Source: Thraustochytrium sp. TN22 (Eukaryota; Sar; Bigyra; Thraustochytrida; Thraustochytriidae). Taken from it: a DNA stretch of 64,000 bases. A program made the position numbers and the translations under genes. Numbering within the stretch: position 1 is the stretch's first letter; each line of letters opens with the position of its first letter. Where the stretch lies: NCBI GenBank assembly GCA_013306675.1, contig JABLUY010000001.1, positions 404,334 to 468,333 on the forward strand, given 5' to 3'. Below are positions 1 to 9,693 of the stretch, in pieces. The notes below the pieces were generated by a model. That model saw nothing but the letters and a program-made list of their open reading frames with translations. It was not told where the DNA came from and did not search any database.

Positions 1-99
1 GGGATAATATGGCTATCCTGATTAAACTCCGTCTAGGGCGATGGGATTGGGATATATGCTCAACCATCTGCGCGGCCCCGTGCGCTTATTCTTGCATCT

Positions 100-1518
100 C
101 TACTCCAGGTGCAGCTTGAGCGCCTTGGCGCGGCCGCGCAGGTCCTTGACTTCGGCCTGCAGGTCCTCCTGCAGTTCCTCGATGCGGGCCTGACCTGCCT
201 CGGCCTCTGCGATCGTGTCCAGCTGAAGCTGGCCAAGCACGAGCTGCGCGGACTCCACCAGGCGCTGGCCGTGGTGCGCCAGCGTGGCGGGCAGCTCGGC
301 GCGCGCGTCATCGAACTTTGCGGGCAGGCCCTCGACGAAGGCGGAGGCCCGCTTCTCGAGCACCCTCGAGGCCCGCAGGAAGTTTTTTGCCACACCACCG
401 TCCAGGCCCAGCGTCTGCAGAACCGGGTTCACCTCCTCGTCCTCCTCGTCCTCCTCGTCTGACTCCTCCGCATCGAGCTCCTCCTGCACGGAAGTGCGGA
501 AGTCGTCCAGAAAGTACTTGTCCGCGGTGCGCTCCAGCAGCCCGTTCGAGTAGCGGTAAAAGGCGGAGATGAGCGCCAGAACGCCAAAGATGGAGCCCAC
601 CACGGGCACCCGCTGCGTGCTCACCATGAAAAACGTAAAGATGGACACGAAGACCGAGGACCAAAGCGTGCGACCCGTGAGCCACGCCTTGAGCCCGCCC
701 GGCACGCGCTCCACTACCTCGTCCAGCGAGTACAGGTTCAGGTTCTTGTCGAAACGGCTCAGCATGGACGCCGCCTCGCACGAGAGCACGCAGAGCAGCA
801 CGGCCTGCGGCAGGTTGTAGTGGTGCTCGTTGACCGCCTCGTCGATGGAGCGGAAGCAGCTGCGCGTCTTGGTCGCAGCCCAGTACGCAGCCACCAGCAG
901 CTGGTGGATGTCATTGTGCTCTGCCATCTCAAACAGGTAGTCACCAGGGAAGAAGTGCACGGGCAGGAACCCGTAGATGATGAAGCTGATGAGGCCCGCC
1001 GCCGACGGCAGCACCAGCGTGCGCCGCATCAGCGAGCGCGTCAGCTTGCCGTTAATTTCGTACAGCACAAAGGCGTCCAGCGGGAGGAAGAGCAGCCAGC
1101 CCAGCGTCGTCTGGTTCTCGCGCTTGCGCATCGAGTACTGCTGATGCCTCCCGCGCACGTAGGCCGCCGTGCCGATCATGTCCCACCAGTCCACGAAGGC
1201 CGTGCTGCCGCCGCGCAGCCCCATCATCGCGATGTCCGCGACCAGCACGAGCAGCAGCACCCAGGCCGCCGCCGTGCGCAGGTACACCGCCGCCTCCACC
1301 ACCTCTGCGCTCGGCTCGGGCGCGGCCTTGGCCTTGGCCTGGGCGCTCCTGCGCTTGGCCACCGCGCTGCTCTTGCGGCGCGACGCGCGCCGCTCCGCCG
1401 CGGCCTCGTCCTCCCCCGCGCGAGACGACCGCCGCGACGACCGCCGCCGCGCCTCCTTGGCCGCCGCCGCCGTCGCGACGGCCTCCTCGCCGAGCCCGGC
1501 CATCTCCTCCGCGCCCAT
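100..1518 (-). CDS. Multispanning membrane protein, family not recognised
   Basis: Predicted 472-aa protein. The open frame continues upstream to 1698 but only from a GTG through a Gly/Glu-rich stretch, so the first ATG (1518) is taken as start. Residues 1-75 are Arg/Lys/Ser/Ala-rich and probably cytosolic. Hydrophobic segments follow at roughly 80-102, 135-155, 165-190, 235-255 and 280-325 (the last probably two helices). An acidic run of Glu/Asp (about 350-365) separates the membrane part from a C-terminal amphipathic helical region (about 430-472, heptad-like EELQEDLQAEVKDL) likely to form a coiled coil. The tail therefore probably lies in the cytosol. No family motif could be named. It is divergently arranged with the C2-DENN gene across about 1.35 kb. 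Confidence 0.75.
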   Translation of the reverse strand: MGAEEMAGLGEEAVATAAAAKEARRRSSRRSSRAGEDEAAAERRASRRKSSAVAKRRSAQAKAKAAPEPSAEVVEAAVYLRTAAAWVLLLVLVADIAMMGLRGGSTAFVDWWDMIGTAAYVRGRHQQYSMRKRENQTTLGWLLFLPLDAFVLYEINGKLTRSLMRRTLVLPSAAGLISFIIYGFLPVHFFPGDYLFEMAEHNDIHQLLVAAYWAATKTRSCFRSIDEAVNEHHYNLPQAVLLCVLSCEAASMLSRFDKNLNLYSLDEVVERVPGGLKAWLTGRTLWSSVFVSIFTFFMVSTQRVPVVGSIFGVLALISAFYRYSNGLLERTADKYFLDDFRTSVQEELDAEESDEEDEEDEEVNPVLQTLGLDGGVAKNFLRASRVLEKRASAFVEGLPAKFDDARAELPATLAHHGQRLVESAQLVLGQLQLDTIAEAEAGQARIEELQEDLQAEVKDLRGRAKALKLHLE

Positions 1519-1532
1519 GCTCGCTCCCGCCT

Positions 1533-1590
<58 letters not shown>

Positions 1591-2870
1591 GCGTCCGGGC
1601 TCTGCCTCGCCGCCCGCCGCGCGCTGCGCGGCCTGCACGCGCGGCGCCACCGCGCCGCTGCGGCGCCGCGGCCACGAGGCGCCGCGCGTGCCGCACACCG
1701 GTCTTCACCGTCTTCTTGAGCGAGGTCCTTGACACTGTCGACGGGTTGGCGGAGAGGGCCGAGTCCGGGAGCAGGGGCGAGCAGCGGCACGGGCAGGCCG
1801 GCCTGAGGAGGAACTCGCGCGAGCAGCACAGCGCAGCACCGCGACGCTGCAGGGCAGCACGCTGAGCGCAGCACGCTGAGCACGCGGCGCTGCAGCCCGA
1901 GCTGGCAGGCCAGCGCCACGACGGCCGGGAGCCTCCTTAGCCCGGCGACTCGAAGTGGCTGGCTGCAGGGCGGCGCTGCTCAAGGTCGAGCGTGGAGCCG
2001 AGCCGGAGCACGGGAGGTACTGGAGTAACTACTCGGGTGGGTAACTACACTACTTCGGTGACGTGGGCGGCGGGGTGTGACGTCGACCTCACTCGGCCAC
2101 GCGAGAGTAGAGGCGGAAGCTGAGCCTGCCTGCAGCGCGCCTGCGAGGTTTGCACGCGCGGTGCAAACTTGCCAACGGAGTGTCTCAAGTGCAGCCGTCC
2201 TGCAACGAGGCGCGATCGCTTCAGATTTGCGGCGCTTTGCGGCGACTGACCTCACGTGTCGGCTAAGCGTGACGTTCTCAACGCTGGTCCTTGTCCGGCA
2301 ATTTCTGTCTGTAGGCGCATCGCGCGTGATCGTGCAACAAATGCAGGCTGCTGCGCCAGCCTGCGTCATCGTCAGGCCGCCGTTGGCGAACCTTTGGTTG
2401 GGCAGAGGGAGCAGAGGTGACGAGCACGCCTCGGAGCGCGCCTTGCAGCGCGCCTCACCGCGCGCGCCTCGCATTTGCAAGATCGTCTTGGTTGGCGATC
2501 TCTTCGATCGGTCACACTCACCACAGGCAGCGCAAGTCGTTGTCAACGATGGATCTAGGCTCGCGTCAAACTTATTAGTTACTTGCCTGCCTCCGAGTCC
2601 GAGTCGTTTGCTCGCCAGCACGAACTAAGTTCGTAAATGCGTGTCGGTCATGGTCCCTCATCAGCCTGGAGGCGGCGACGATGATGTGGCTGACAGCGAG
2701 CCTCAGGCTGACCGTGACGGCGAGGCGCGGGTCGCCGCCCTCAGGCTGGTCACGGCGGCTGCGCGGCTCGGCTCGCCTTCGTTCGCTCGCAGCCCAGAGC
2801 CGAAGGCGCGCGGGGCGGGAGCGCTCGCGCTGGCGCGGCGGCGGGCGCGGGCGCGGCGGCGGGCGGCGCG
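1519..2870. other. Divergent intergenic region, no gene recognised
   Basis: Upstream region shared by the membrane-protein gene (-) and the C2-DENN gene (+). Overlapping open frames on both strands (about 1980-2628) have no recognisable domains and look like products of GC-rich composition. No promoter motif could be identified with confidence. Confidence 0.4.
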
Positions 2871-5800
2871 ATGCGGCTGGTGGTGAGGGTCGCGGAGGGC
2901 CGCGACCTGCTGCGGTCGCCGCTGGACCGGTGCGGGGCGTACGGGGATGGCGCGGGGCCGGGCGACGCGTGGGCGGGCGGCGCGGGCGGCGGCGCGGGCG
3001 GCGAGGGCCCGCCGCGGGCAGGGTCGCCGGTGTCGCCCCAGTCGCCGCTGGACGTGGGCCTGGGCGGACCCGGCGGCGCGTCGAGTGCGCACGGGTCGGG
3101 CAGGCGCAAGCAGAGCGCCATGTCGTCGATGCGGAGGTTCGCTATGGCGCGCATCGCGAGCCCCATGATGGGCCGCGGCCACGCGCGCCGATCGCAGGTG
3201 CAGGTTCCGCAGGCGGGCAAGCCGTTCGTGCGGCTCAAGCTCAAGAATGAGGAGCAGACCTCGAGCATCGGCGAGGATGCCTTCAACTGGCGCTGGGACG
3301 AGGATTTCACCTTTGACGTGACCGGGCTTTGGGACGAGGACGACGTCACGGCAGACGACGAGGATCTCGTGCTGGACATTGAGGTGCGCGACTCTGTCAA
3401 GTGCCAGTGCTACGGGTTCACAAAGATTCCGCTCAAGCGGCTCTCCGGCTCCGGCACCGTCGCGCAGTGGTACCAGCTGCAGCGGCCGCCGCGCACCGCC
3501 GCGGACGATGAGGCGGACTCCGTGCTCATGGCCTCGGCCCTTGCCAGCGAGTTCCTAATGGAGGGCGGTCACGAAAGCGGCGGCACACAGAACGGAGGGG
3601 CCGGGTCGCCGACCAGCGCGACGTCGCCATCGGCCGACGCGGACGCGCACGAGTTGACAGACGGCTCGGCGGCCGGCGCGGCGGCGGCGGCGGCGGCGGC
3701 GGCGGCCGGGGACCGCGACTTGGAGACATGTGGCGTGCTATTTCTGCGCATCCACTTCGAGGAAGAGGACACCGGCGCGGACGACAACGCGAGTGTGGGC
3801 TCGGCGGCCGTCAGTCTGGCAAGCTACTCTTCGCGCGGCTCCTCGCCGCGGCGCGCCCGGGGCGGGAGCGCCGGGGCGGCGCCGACAGTCAATCCGGCAG
3901 CCGCAGTGGGCACAGGCCACGCCTCGCGCCCCGACAGCTCCGACGCGGCGCCCCAGTCGTCCCCGCGCAACCGCAGCGCGCGTTCGCGGCACCTGCCGGC
4001 ACGCCTGGCCGACTACGTCGTCCTGGCGCGCATGCCCAAGAACGGCCGCGAGCCGGAGCTCATGGAGCGCTTCCCAGCCAATGATCACCACGACCTGGCG
4101 CTTCCGGTGAAGCTCGAGTGGTTCATCTTCGCATTCGGGCCCAAGGCGGAGCACTGTGTGGCGGCCAGCGAGCTGCGCGCCGGCGGCGAGCAGGTCGACA
4201 TCTTTGCCTTCGTGCACGCGCCACGCGGTGTGGCCATGTTCGGCTACTGTCTCATGTACCACAACCGCGAGCTGGGCGCCGCGGCCTGCGTGTGCATCCT
4301 GAGCCGCCTCAGCTGCGGCGACATGTTCCGCGACGTGCTGCTCGAGCTGCACGCCGAGGTGCAGCATGCCTACCGGCAGAGCGGGCCGGAGGCAGCGCGC
4401 GCCGTGCAGGAGCGCCTCGCGGACCGCCTCGTGCACGGTATCCCCATGCCCCTGCCGGGCGAGCTGCGCGTCGAGTTCAACCTTAGCCGCGCGTCGGGGA
4501 GCGTCTTCCGGTGTGAGCTGCCGCGCCTGGGGTCCCCTCCACGCCTGACTTTCTCCGAGGGCCTCGAGTTCCTACTGCGCAAGCTGGGCGTGCAGCTACT
4601 CGTATCGCTTTGGGGCGCCCTGCTGCTGGAGACCAAGCTCATCATGCACTCGCGCTCGCAGCGGGAACTGTCCATCACGGGCGAGACGCTGCTGGCTCTG
4701 CTCTACCCGTTCCGCTGGCACCACACCTACATCTCCGTGCTGCCGCCGCAGCTCACCGAGTGCCTGCAAGCGCCCTTCCCCTTCGTGCTCGGTCTGCACT
4801 CGGACCTGGTCGAGAAGCGGGATCGTATCCTAGACAACGAGCTCAATCACGCACTCATCCTCGACCTGGACCGCGGCATCGTGCGCAAGGGCGCTGGCTT
4901 GCACATTGAGCCGCTGCCGCTCGCCGAGGCACGCCGCCTGGAGCGCATGCTCTGCCATGCCACCGGACTCAACCCGTGCGCGCTCGACGTGCCGGCTGAC
5001 CCGCTCAGTTCGTGGGAGGACAACCCGGGCCCGGCCCTGCGCCTCACGCCCGCCATGACCCAGCAGGCGCAACTTTGCTTCCTTGAGTGCGTGTGCCAGA
5101 TGCTGCAGGGCTACCGCGAGTGCCTCTTCTTCCTCAACGAGAGCATGCCGGTCTTCAACACGCCCAAGTTTCTCGAGCGCCGCGCGGCTGAGGCTGCCTT
5201 CTTCTCGCACCTGCTCGAGACCCAGGCCTTTGAGAACTTTAAGGAGATCCAGCAGTCCAAGTGGCTCGAGACCTTTCACGCCTACTTCTTCCGCGTGCAG
5301 ATCCGCAACCGCAACCGCGAGCAGTACCTGGCGCTCAGCAACCAGAAGCGCGTCATGCTGGAGCGCCGCCGCGCCGCCGCCACGGACCCGGACAACCGCG
5401 ACTTTGACGGCGCGCGGCGCGCCCGCGCCGTGCCCAGCGACGAGGTCGCCCTCAAGCGTCGTGACGCGCGCAACGAGAACGCCGTGCTCGCGCAGATGCG
5501 CCGCCTGGCGCTCGGCAACGAGGCGCCCGGGCTCGACCCGCTCGCGCTCGAGGGCTCCTCGATCCATGCCGCGGCCACGGCCGCGGCTGCGGCCGCTGCG
5601 GCCGCGGACGACCAGGACGACCAGGACGACTCGCCCACCGCCGAGGGCAAGCACCAGGCGGCGGCGTCGCAGCATCAACAACAAATGCAGCAGGCGCAAC
5701 AGCCGCGAGACTCCCCGCTCGCCATGTGGGAGATGCCTCCGCCCGGCCAGGTCATCAAGTGCATTTTCTCGGACGAGAACCCAGAGGGCGAGCCGGAGGC

Positions 5801-7316
5801 CATCGACCTGGGTATCGTGGCCGCCGAGCTCAACGTGGACGTGGAGGCATTGCGCGAGGCCTACCGTGACCTTCGCGTCATCACCGGGACGCAAAATTTT
5901 CAGGAGCACGGCCTCGACGCGCTCAACTTCGGAGATATGTATGGCGACTCCTCGCTCGAGTCCGAGCTCGACGACCTCGGCGAACTGGACCGCCCCGCGC
6001 GCGCTCATGCCCACTCGTTATCGCATGCGCACGTGCGCTCGCGCGCGCGCAGCGACAGCGCCGCGCGCCGTGGCGCCGCCGGCAGCATGTACGAGCCCAA
6101 TTACGCTCGCGAGCGGTCCAAGCGCGACCGGCGCGTGGAGCTGGCGCTGCAGGAGTGCATCACGCGCATCTTCCTCAACAAGTCCGTCAACCCGGACCAG
6201 CTCGATAAATGCAGCAGCGCCTTCATGGCCTCCAAGCACGCGCGCGACCTGTTCGTGCTCATCCTCTACCAGCCCCAGCACCGCGCCGTCTCCAACTACC
6301 GTTACGCCTACGGCAGCCGCGGCCGCGGGCTGCGCGAGGACGCCTTCAACGCGCTCGTCAAGCTCTGCTGCGACCTCGTCGACGCCTGTTCGCGCCGCGA
6401 GGACTACCACAACGGCCGCCAGATGCTAGACGTCTCGCAGTCCTACTATCTGGACCGCACTGCGCCCGTCTTCCCGCCCTCGGCCTACGACAAGTCGCCG
6501 CTCTCGCCAGCCGACCCGGCCAACTCCCCGGTCGCCAGCGCTCCGTCGCGCCGCGCTTCCGTCGACGCTTTCGGCAACCCGATGGCGCCCGTCCCGCCCG
6601 AGGACTACCTCGACTCGCACCTGCGCGGGCTCGAGCTCTGGAAGACGCTGCTCTTCTGGGAGGACGCCTTCGCCGAGACGCTCGCCATGGAGCTGCGCAA
6701 GCAGAATCGATCCGTCACCATCGGCGCGCCCACCTCGGATCTCCCCGAGCTCGCCACGACCGCCGCCGCCGGCACGGAATCCGCCGCGCCAGTGCAGGAC
6801 GACGCCCCTGGCACTGGCGCCGACATTGCGGCGAACGCTTCTTCGCAGGCCGTCGTACAGGCTGCGCCACCGGGCGCAGCCGACGCCGAGCTGCACGCCT
6901 CGCTCGGCGGCGCCGCCTTCCAGACGCCGGCATCCGCTGCCAAGCCAGTTACTGCGAATTCGTCCTCGGGCCGCTCGCGCCGCATGACCACGCCTCCTGG
7001 CGAATCCACCTTCTCCTCGTACCCGTCCCAGGATCCACGCGCTCTGCACCATGGCACCTCGGCCTCGCACGCCGGCGCCGCCGTGGCTGGCGCGGCCGTT
7101 GGCCAGGACACACTCTTCGAGCTCACCTCCACCATGGTCCACCAGATGATCCGCATCGGCGCGCCGCAGGACAAGGCCAAGGCCCTCGTCAGTCGTGTCG
7201 TGTCCCAGCACGGCCTCGACGAGGAGCACGAGGAGGTCCTCTACACGCTCATTTCCAACGTCTCCCGCGCCGTGGAGGTATCCAATCAGTCACATGTCAC
7301 CCCGCTCGAGATCTGA
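2871..7316 (+). CDS. C2 domain-DENN domain protein (putative Rab GEF)
   Basis: A 1481-aa single-exon protein. It opens directly with a C2-like strand (MRLVVRVAEGRDLL), followed by a Gly/Ala-rich insertion (about 25-110) and the rest of a C2 fold (KPFVRLKLKN, then FNWRWDEDFTFDV and VLDIEVRD, to about residue 205). A low-complexity Ala/Ser linker leads to a tripartite DENN module: uDENN from about 378 (DYVVLARMPKNGREPELMER), cDENN about 545-665 (FSEGLEFLLRKLGVQLLVSL, LLALLYPFRWHHTYISVLP, PFPFVLGLHSDL) and dDENN about 767-820 (FFSHLLETQAFENFKEIQ). DENN proteins exchange GDP for GTP on Rab GTPases, and the C2 would suggest membrane recruitment. The C-terminal 650 residues are partly disordered with a helical end segment and are not assigned. 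Acidic C2 loop residues are present, but calcium binding cannot be asserted. Confidence 0.85.
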   Translation: MRLVVRVAEGRDLLRSPLDRCGAYGDGAGPGDAWAGGAGGGAGGEGPPRAGSPVSPQSPLDVGLGGPGGASSAHGSGRRKQSAMSSMRRFAMARIASPMMGRGHARRSQVQVPQAGKPFVRLKLKNEEQTSSIGEDAFNWRWDEDFTFDVTGLWDEDDVTADDEDLVLDIEVRDSVKCQCYGFTKIPLKRLSGSGTVAQWYQLQRPPRTAADDEADSVLMASALASEFLMEGGHESGGTQNGGAGSPTSATSPSADADAHELTDGSAAGAAAAAAAAAAGDRDLETCGVLFLRIHFEEEDTGADDNASVGSAAVSLASYSSRGSSPRRARGGSAGAAPTVNPAAAVGTGHASRPDSSDAAPQSSPRNRSARSRHLPARLADYVVLARMPKNGREPELMERFPANDHHDLALPVKLEWFIFAFGPKAEHCVAASELRAGGEQVDIFAFVHAPRGVAMFGYCLMYHNRELGAAACVCILSRLSCGDMFRDVLLELHAEVQHAYRQSGPEAARAVQERLADRLVHGIPMPLPGELRVEFNLSRASGSVFRCELPRLGSPPRLTFSEGLEFLLRKLGVQLLVSLWGALLLETKLIMHSRSQRELSITGETLLALLYPFRWHHTYISVLPPQLTECLQAPFPFVLGLHSDLVEKRDRILDNELNHALILDLDRGIVRKGAGLHIEPLPLAEARRLERMLCHATGLNPCALDVPADPLSSWEDNPGPALRLTPAMTQQAQLCFLECVCQMLQGYRECLFFLNESMPVFNTPKFLERRAAEAAFFSHLLETQAFENFKEIQQSKWLETFHAYFFRVQIRNRNREQYLALSNQKRVMLERRRAAATDPDNRDFDGARRARAVPSDEVALKRRDARNENAVLAQMRRLALGNEAPGLDPLALEGSSIHAAATAAAAAAAAADDQDDQDDSPTAEGKHQAAASQHQQQMQQAQQPRDSPLAMWEMPPPGQVIKCIFSDENPEGEPEAIDLGIVAAELNVDVEALREAYRDLRVITGTQNFQEHGLDALNFGDMYGDSSLESELDDLGELDRPARAHAHSLSHAHVRSRARSDSAARRGAAGSMYEPNYARERSKRDRRVELALQECITRIFLNKSVNPDQLDKCSSAFMASKHARDLFVLILYQPQHRAVSNYRYAYGSRGRGLREDAFNALVKLCCDLVDACSRREDYHNGRQMLDVSQSYYLDRTAPVFPPSAYDKSPLSPADPANSPVASAPSRRASVDAFGNPMAPVPPEDYLDSHLRGLELWKTLLFWEDAFAETLAMELRKQNRSVTIGAPTSDLPELATTAAAGTESAAPVQDDAPGTGADIAANASSQAVVQAAPPGAADAELHASLGGAAFQTPASAAKPVTANSSSGRSRRMTTPPGESTFSSYPSQDPRALHHGTSASHAGAAVAGAAVGQDTLFELTSTMVHQMIRIGAPQDKAKALVSRVVSQHGLDEEHEEVLYTLISNVSRAVEVSNQSHVTPLEI

Positions 7317-8012
7317 CGACGACGCCGTGAGCCTGCCAATGGCTCTCAGACTCAAGGCCTCACTGACGTCACGGCAGGCAGGCCGACGCTGACCCGAAAT
7401 TCTGTGAACTAAGGCCTATCTTCTTACGCACGGTTTTTCCATCCAGGTACCAGTTCCCTTGATTACCCTGTGCTGGCAGCCATCCATTCTGGGCATCTCC
7501 AGCCAGCAGATCGAGACCTCAAGCAAGCAAGCAAACACAGCAGACCTCAATCAATCCCACCGCCGAGACGTACGTATAGATGGAGGCGCTGGCCGCCGCG
7601 GCGGCCGGTGCGGCGAGCGTGTGGCGGGTGCGAGGGGTGGAAAAGGGCAAAGACGTGTCCAAAGCGGTGCGGAAGGAAGCGTCGATGCAGTGCGGACACG
7701 AAGGCGGAGGACGAGAAGGAGAAGAGGGGGCGGGGGGCGGGGAGGCGAGTGAGCGTAAGGGGGCCCGTTCTAAACCGTGTGGTCGGATTTGGCGACCTCG
7801 TCGGCTTCGCACCGGGCCAATAGATTGCCTCTCTTTTGAGAATAGGCGCTGGACAGCGAGCCTGCGTTCGCGCAGGTCGTGCTCGACGGTGGACCGGGAG
7901 GCTTATATCATTCATCGATATGCTTGGGTGAGGGGGAGGGGGGGGGGGAGGCAGGATATGCGGGGCGGACGTTGTAAAGGAGAGCAGGAAACTGACTCGT
8001 GCCGGTTGCTCA

Positions 8013-8037
8013 CACAGACAGACAGGCAGACAGACAA
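8013..8037. repeat. GACA tetranucleotide microsatellite
   Basis: Imperfect run of CAGA/GACA units between convergent genes. Confidence 0.7.
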
Positions 8038-8141
8038 GCCCCTCTTTTGCACATCTTGCATGTCACTTCACGTTTGGACCTTAGCTACTACGTTCAGTTG
8101 ACGCGTATCGTATCGTGGGAGCCCAAAGCCCCCTGCGCCAT

Positions 8142-8240
8142 GGCCACTGACTTCGTGGCTTCGTTTGCGCGCCTTGGCCACTGACTTCGTGGCTTCGTTT
8201 GCGCGCCTTGGCCACAAATGGCTTCGTGGCTTCGTCTGCA
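8142..8240. repeat. 34-bp tandem repeat, two perfect copies plus a degenerate third
   Basis: Units begin at 8142 and 8176 and are identical over 34 bases (starting ggccactgacttcgtggctt). A third, altered and shortened copy starts at 8210. It lies in the gap between convergent genes, about 300 bp beyond the IMP2-like stop codon. No function is evident. Confidence 0.9.
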
Positions 8241-8537
8241 CATCAGTCACCCTCCCGAAGGCTGCCGATGGAAGACGTCTCAGATCTGATGCTCTACAGC
8301 ACCTTGTGAGAGAGCAAGCGCGCCTCTGGTCTTTCTTGTTGTGAACTGTCACGCGACGAGCAATTGCCCGGCGGGTAGGAGCAGAAGCAGTCGCACGGCA
8401 ATCAGCTGTATGGCAACCCATCGTCTGGCGCGAGCTGCTGGGGCAGCTAGCCTCCCAACCTCTTGAAAACGTGCGCCGCATCACGTCCAGCTCTTTGTTG
8501 TCCTCCCACCAGCATCGGCGCGACGCTGGACGCTCTT

Positions 8538-9287
8538 CTACTTCTGCAGATGGCCGTCCACGTCCCGGTCGACGAGGCCATATTCGTCCTTGATCTGTTC
8601 GACGCGCTCGAGGAATCGCTCAATCTCGGCCGCCTCCTCGGTCATGTCGAAGACATGCTCGTCTGAAGGCTCGTCCACGTCTTGTGATTTCCGGGTACTG
8701 CCCGGCTCGCGAGCAGCGCCGGCGTCGACGGCCTCATCGTGGTCGCTGTCAATCTGGTATGGGCGCTTGCGCACGCGGGAGCTGCGGCGGCGCGGACGGT
8801 CAGCGTCAATGGCGGAGATGCGCCACGGCGGGAAGCAAACATAGCGGATGCGACCAATGATAAGCCCGAGAGGCACGGGGCCAAACTCGTTGCTATCAAT
8901 GCTGTGCTCTGCATTGTCGCCCTCGAGCCAGCCCTGACCCTTGCCAATGTGCACGTAGTTACCCTCGCGGTCCTCGACCCAATCGCCCTCGATGGCGACG
9001 AGGCGCTTGATCAGGTAGCGCGTCGGATCCTCGACGGATTGGCAGAGCACAATGCTGCCGCGCTCATACAGGCCGGCCCGGATGCTCATCTTGTCGACGA
9101 TGACGACGTCCTGCCAGTAGCGCGCAAAATAGTACTTGCTGAGCGTCTCCGCGCTGGGCGTCGGGTTGATGGTGGGCTGCATGCTGATACCGCGTGTGAA
9201 GCAGAAGTCCACGACGTTGTCGCGAACCGCGATGGCCACCGGCACCACGCTCGCGAAGGCGCCCAGCGCGCGCGCCGTGCGCAGCAT
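8538..9287 (-). CDS. IMP2: Mitochondrial inner membrane protease subunit 2-like (signal peptidase I fold)
   Basis: A 249-aa protein of the S26 signal peptidase family, clade of mitochondrial inner membrane peptidase IMP2/IMMP2L, which trims presequences of proteins sorted to the intermembrane space. The N-terminus (about 5-21, GAFASVVPVAIAV) is the membrane anchor. Box B carries the nucleophile Ser35 in GISMQPTINP and box D carries the general-base Lys94 in RYLIKRLVAIEGDW. The later signature GDNAEHSIDS (box E) is also intact. The C-terminal ~75 residues are Arg-, then Asp/Glu-rich and extend beyond the usual family length. The start at 9287 is chosen because the anchor begins shortly after it. 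An in-frame ATG at 9695 would add a long Arg-rich stretch that looks like promoter DNA. Confidence 0.88.
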   Translation of the reverse strand: MLRTARALGAFASVVPVAIAVRDNVVDFCFTRGISMQPTINPTPSAETLSKYYFARYWQDVVIVDKMSIRAGLYERGSIVLCQSVEDPTRYLIKRLVAIEGDWVEDREGNYVHIGKGQGWLEGDNAEHSIDSNEFGPVPLGLIIGRIRYVCFPPWRISAIDADRPRRRSSRVRKRPYQIDSDHDEAVDAGAAREPGSTRKSQDVDEPSDEHVFDMTEEAAEIERFLERVEQIKDEYGLVDRDVDGHLQK

Positions 9288-9693
9288 CCCGCTAGCCCGC
9301 CTGCGCCGCCCCGCGTCTTTCTTCTTTCGTTCATTGCCTGCTGCTTTGGTGCTTGCGGAAAGGGGGGCAAAAGGACAAGCGGCCCAAGGACGCGGGCAAA
9401 AACATCGTTGCGCCACTTCGGCTAAGGACCAGTGGCGCGCAGAACCCCGTGCCGGGCGCGGCGCCGCGCGGCGAGCGAGCAGGCGCGCGCGGGGCCGGCG
9501 GGCCAGCCGGCGGCGGAGCGCACCGCGACGGGCCCCGAGGGAGGCCCGGCCAGGGCCCCGCTTCAGAGCGCTGGTGTGGCGGAGGCCGAAGGTGTCCAGA
9601 CTCGGGAAAAAGATGCGCACCTGCTGCGTCAGAGCAGGCGCCGCGGCGCCGTGGAGGGCTGCGGCGCGGGCTCGCACGCGGCCATGGAGGCGC
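9288..9693. promoter_or_regulatory. Bidirectional upstream region, IMP2-like / RRM protein
   Basis: About 406 bp separate the chosen divergent start codons. It is GC-rich with no recognisable TATA or other motif. In-frame extensions of both neighbouring genes run through it, so the exact 5' ends are uncertain. Confidence 0.4.

Larger units (their letters stand above)
7317..8537. other. Convergent intergenic region with simple repeats
   Basis: About 1.2 kb between the 3' ends of the C2-DENN gene and the IMP2-like gene. It holds a G-rich run near 7930-7950, a GACA tetranucleotide stretch (about 8013-8037) and a 34-bp tandem repeat (8142-8240). Short open frames here have no recognisable product. 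Confidence 0.5.

Noticed and set aside
100-1518. Short resemblance of the membrane protein to TRIC (TMEM38) channels near SIFTFFMVSTQRVPV
   Set aside because: Only a few residues match and the helix order does not, so no family name was given.
1980-2628. Overlapping frames on both strands in the divergent gap
   Set aside because: No recognisable domain, no distinguishing codon pattern, start codons without context.
8142-8240. CRISPR-like array
   Set aside because: Direct 34-bp tandem copies without spacers, in a eukaryotic gap.
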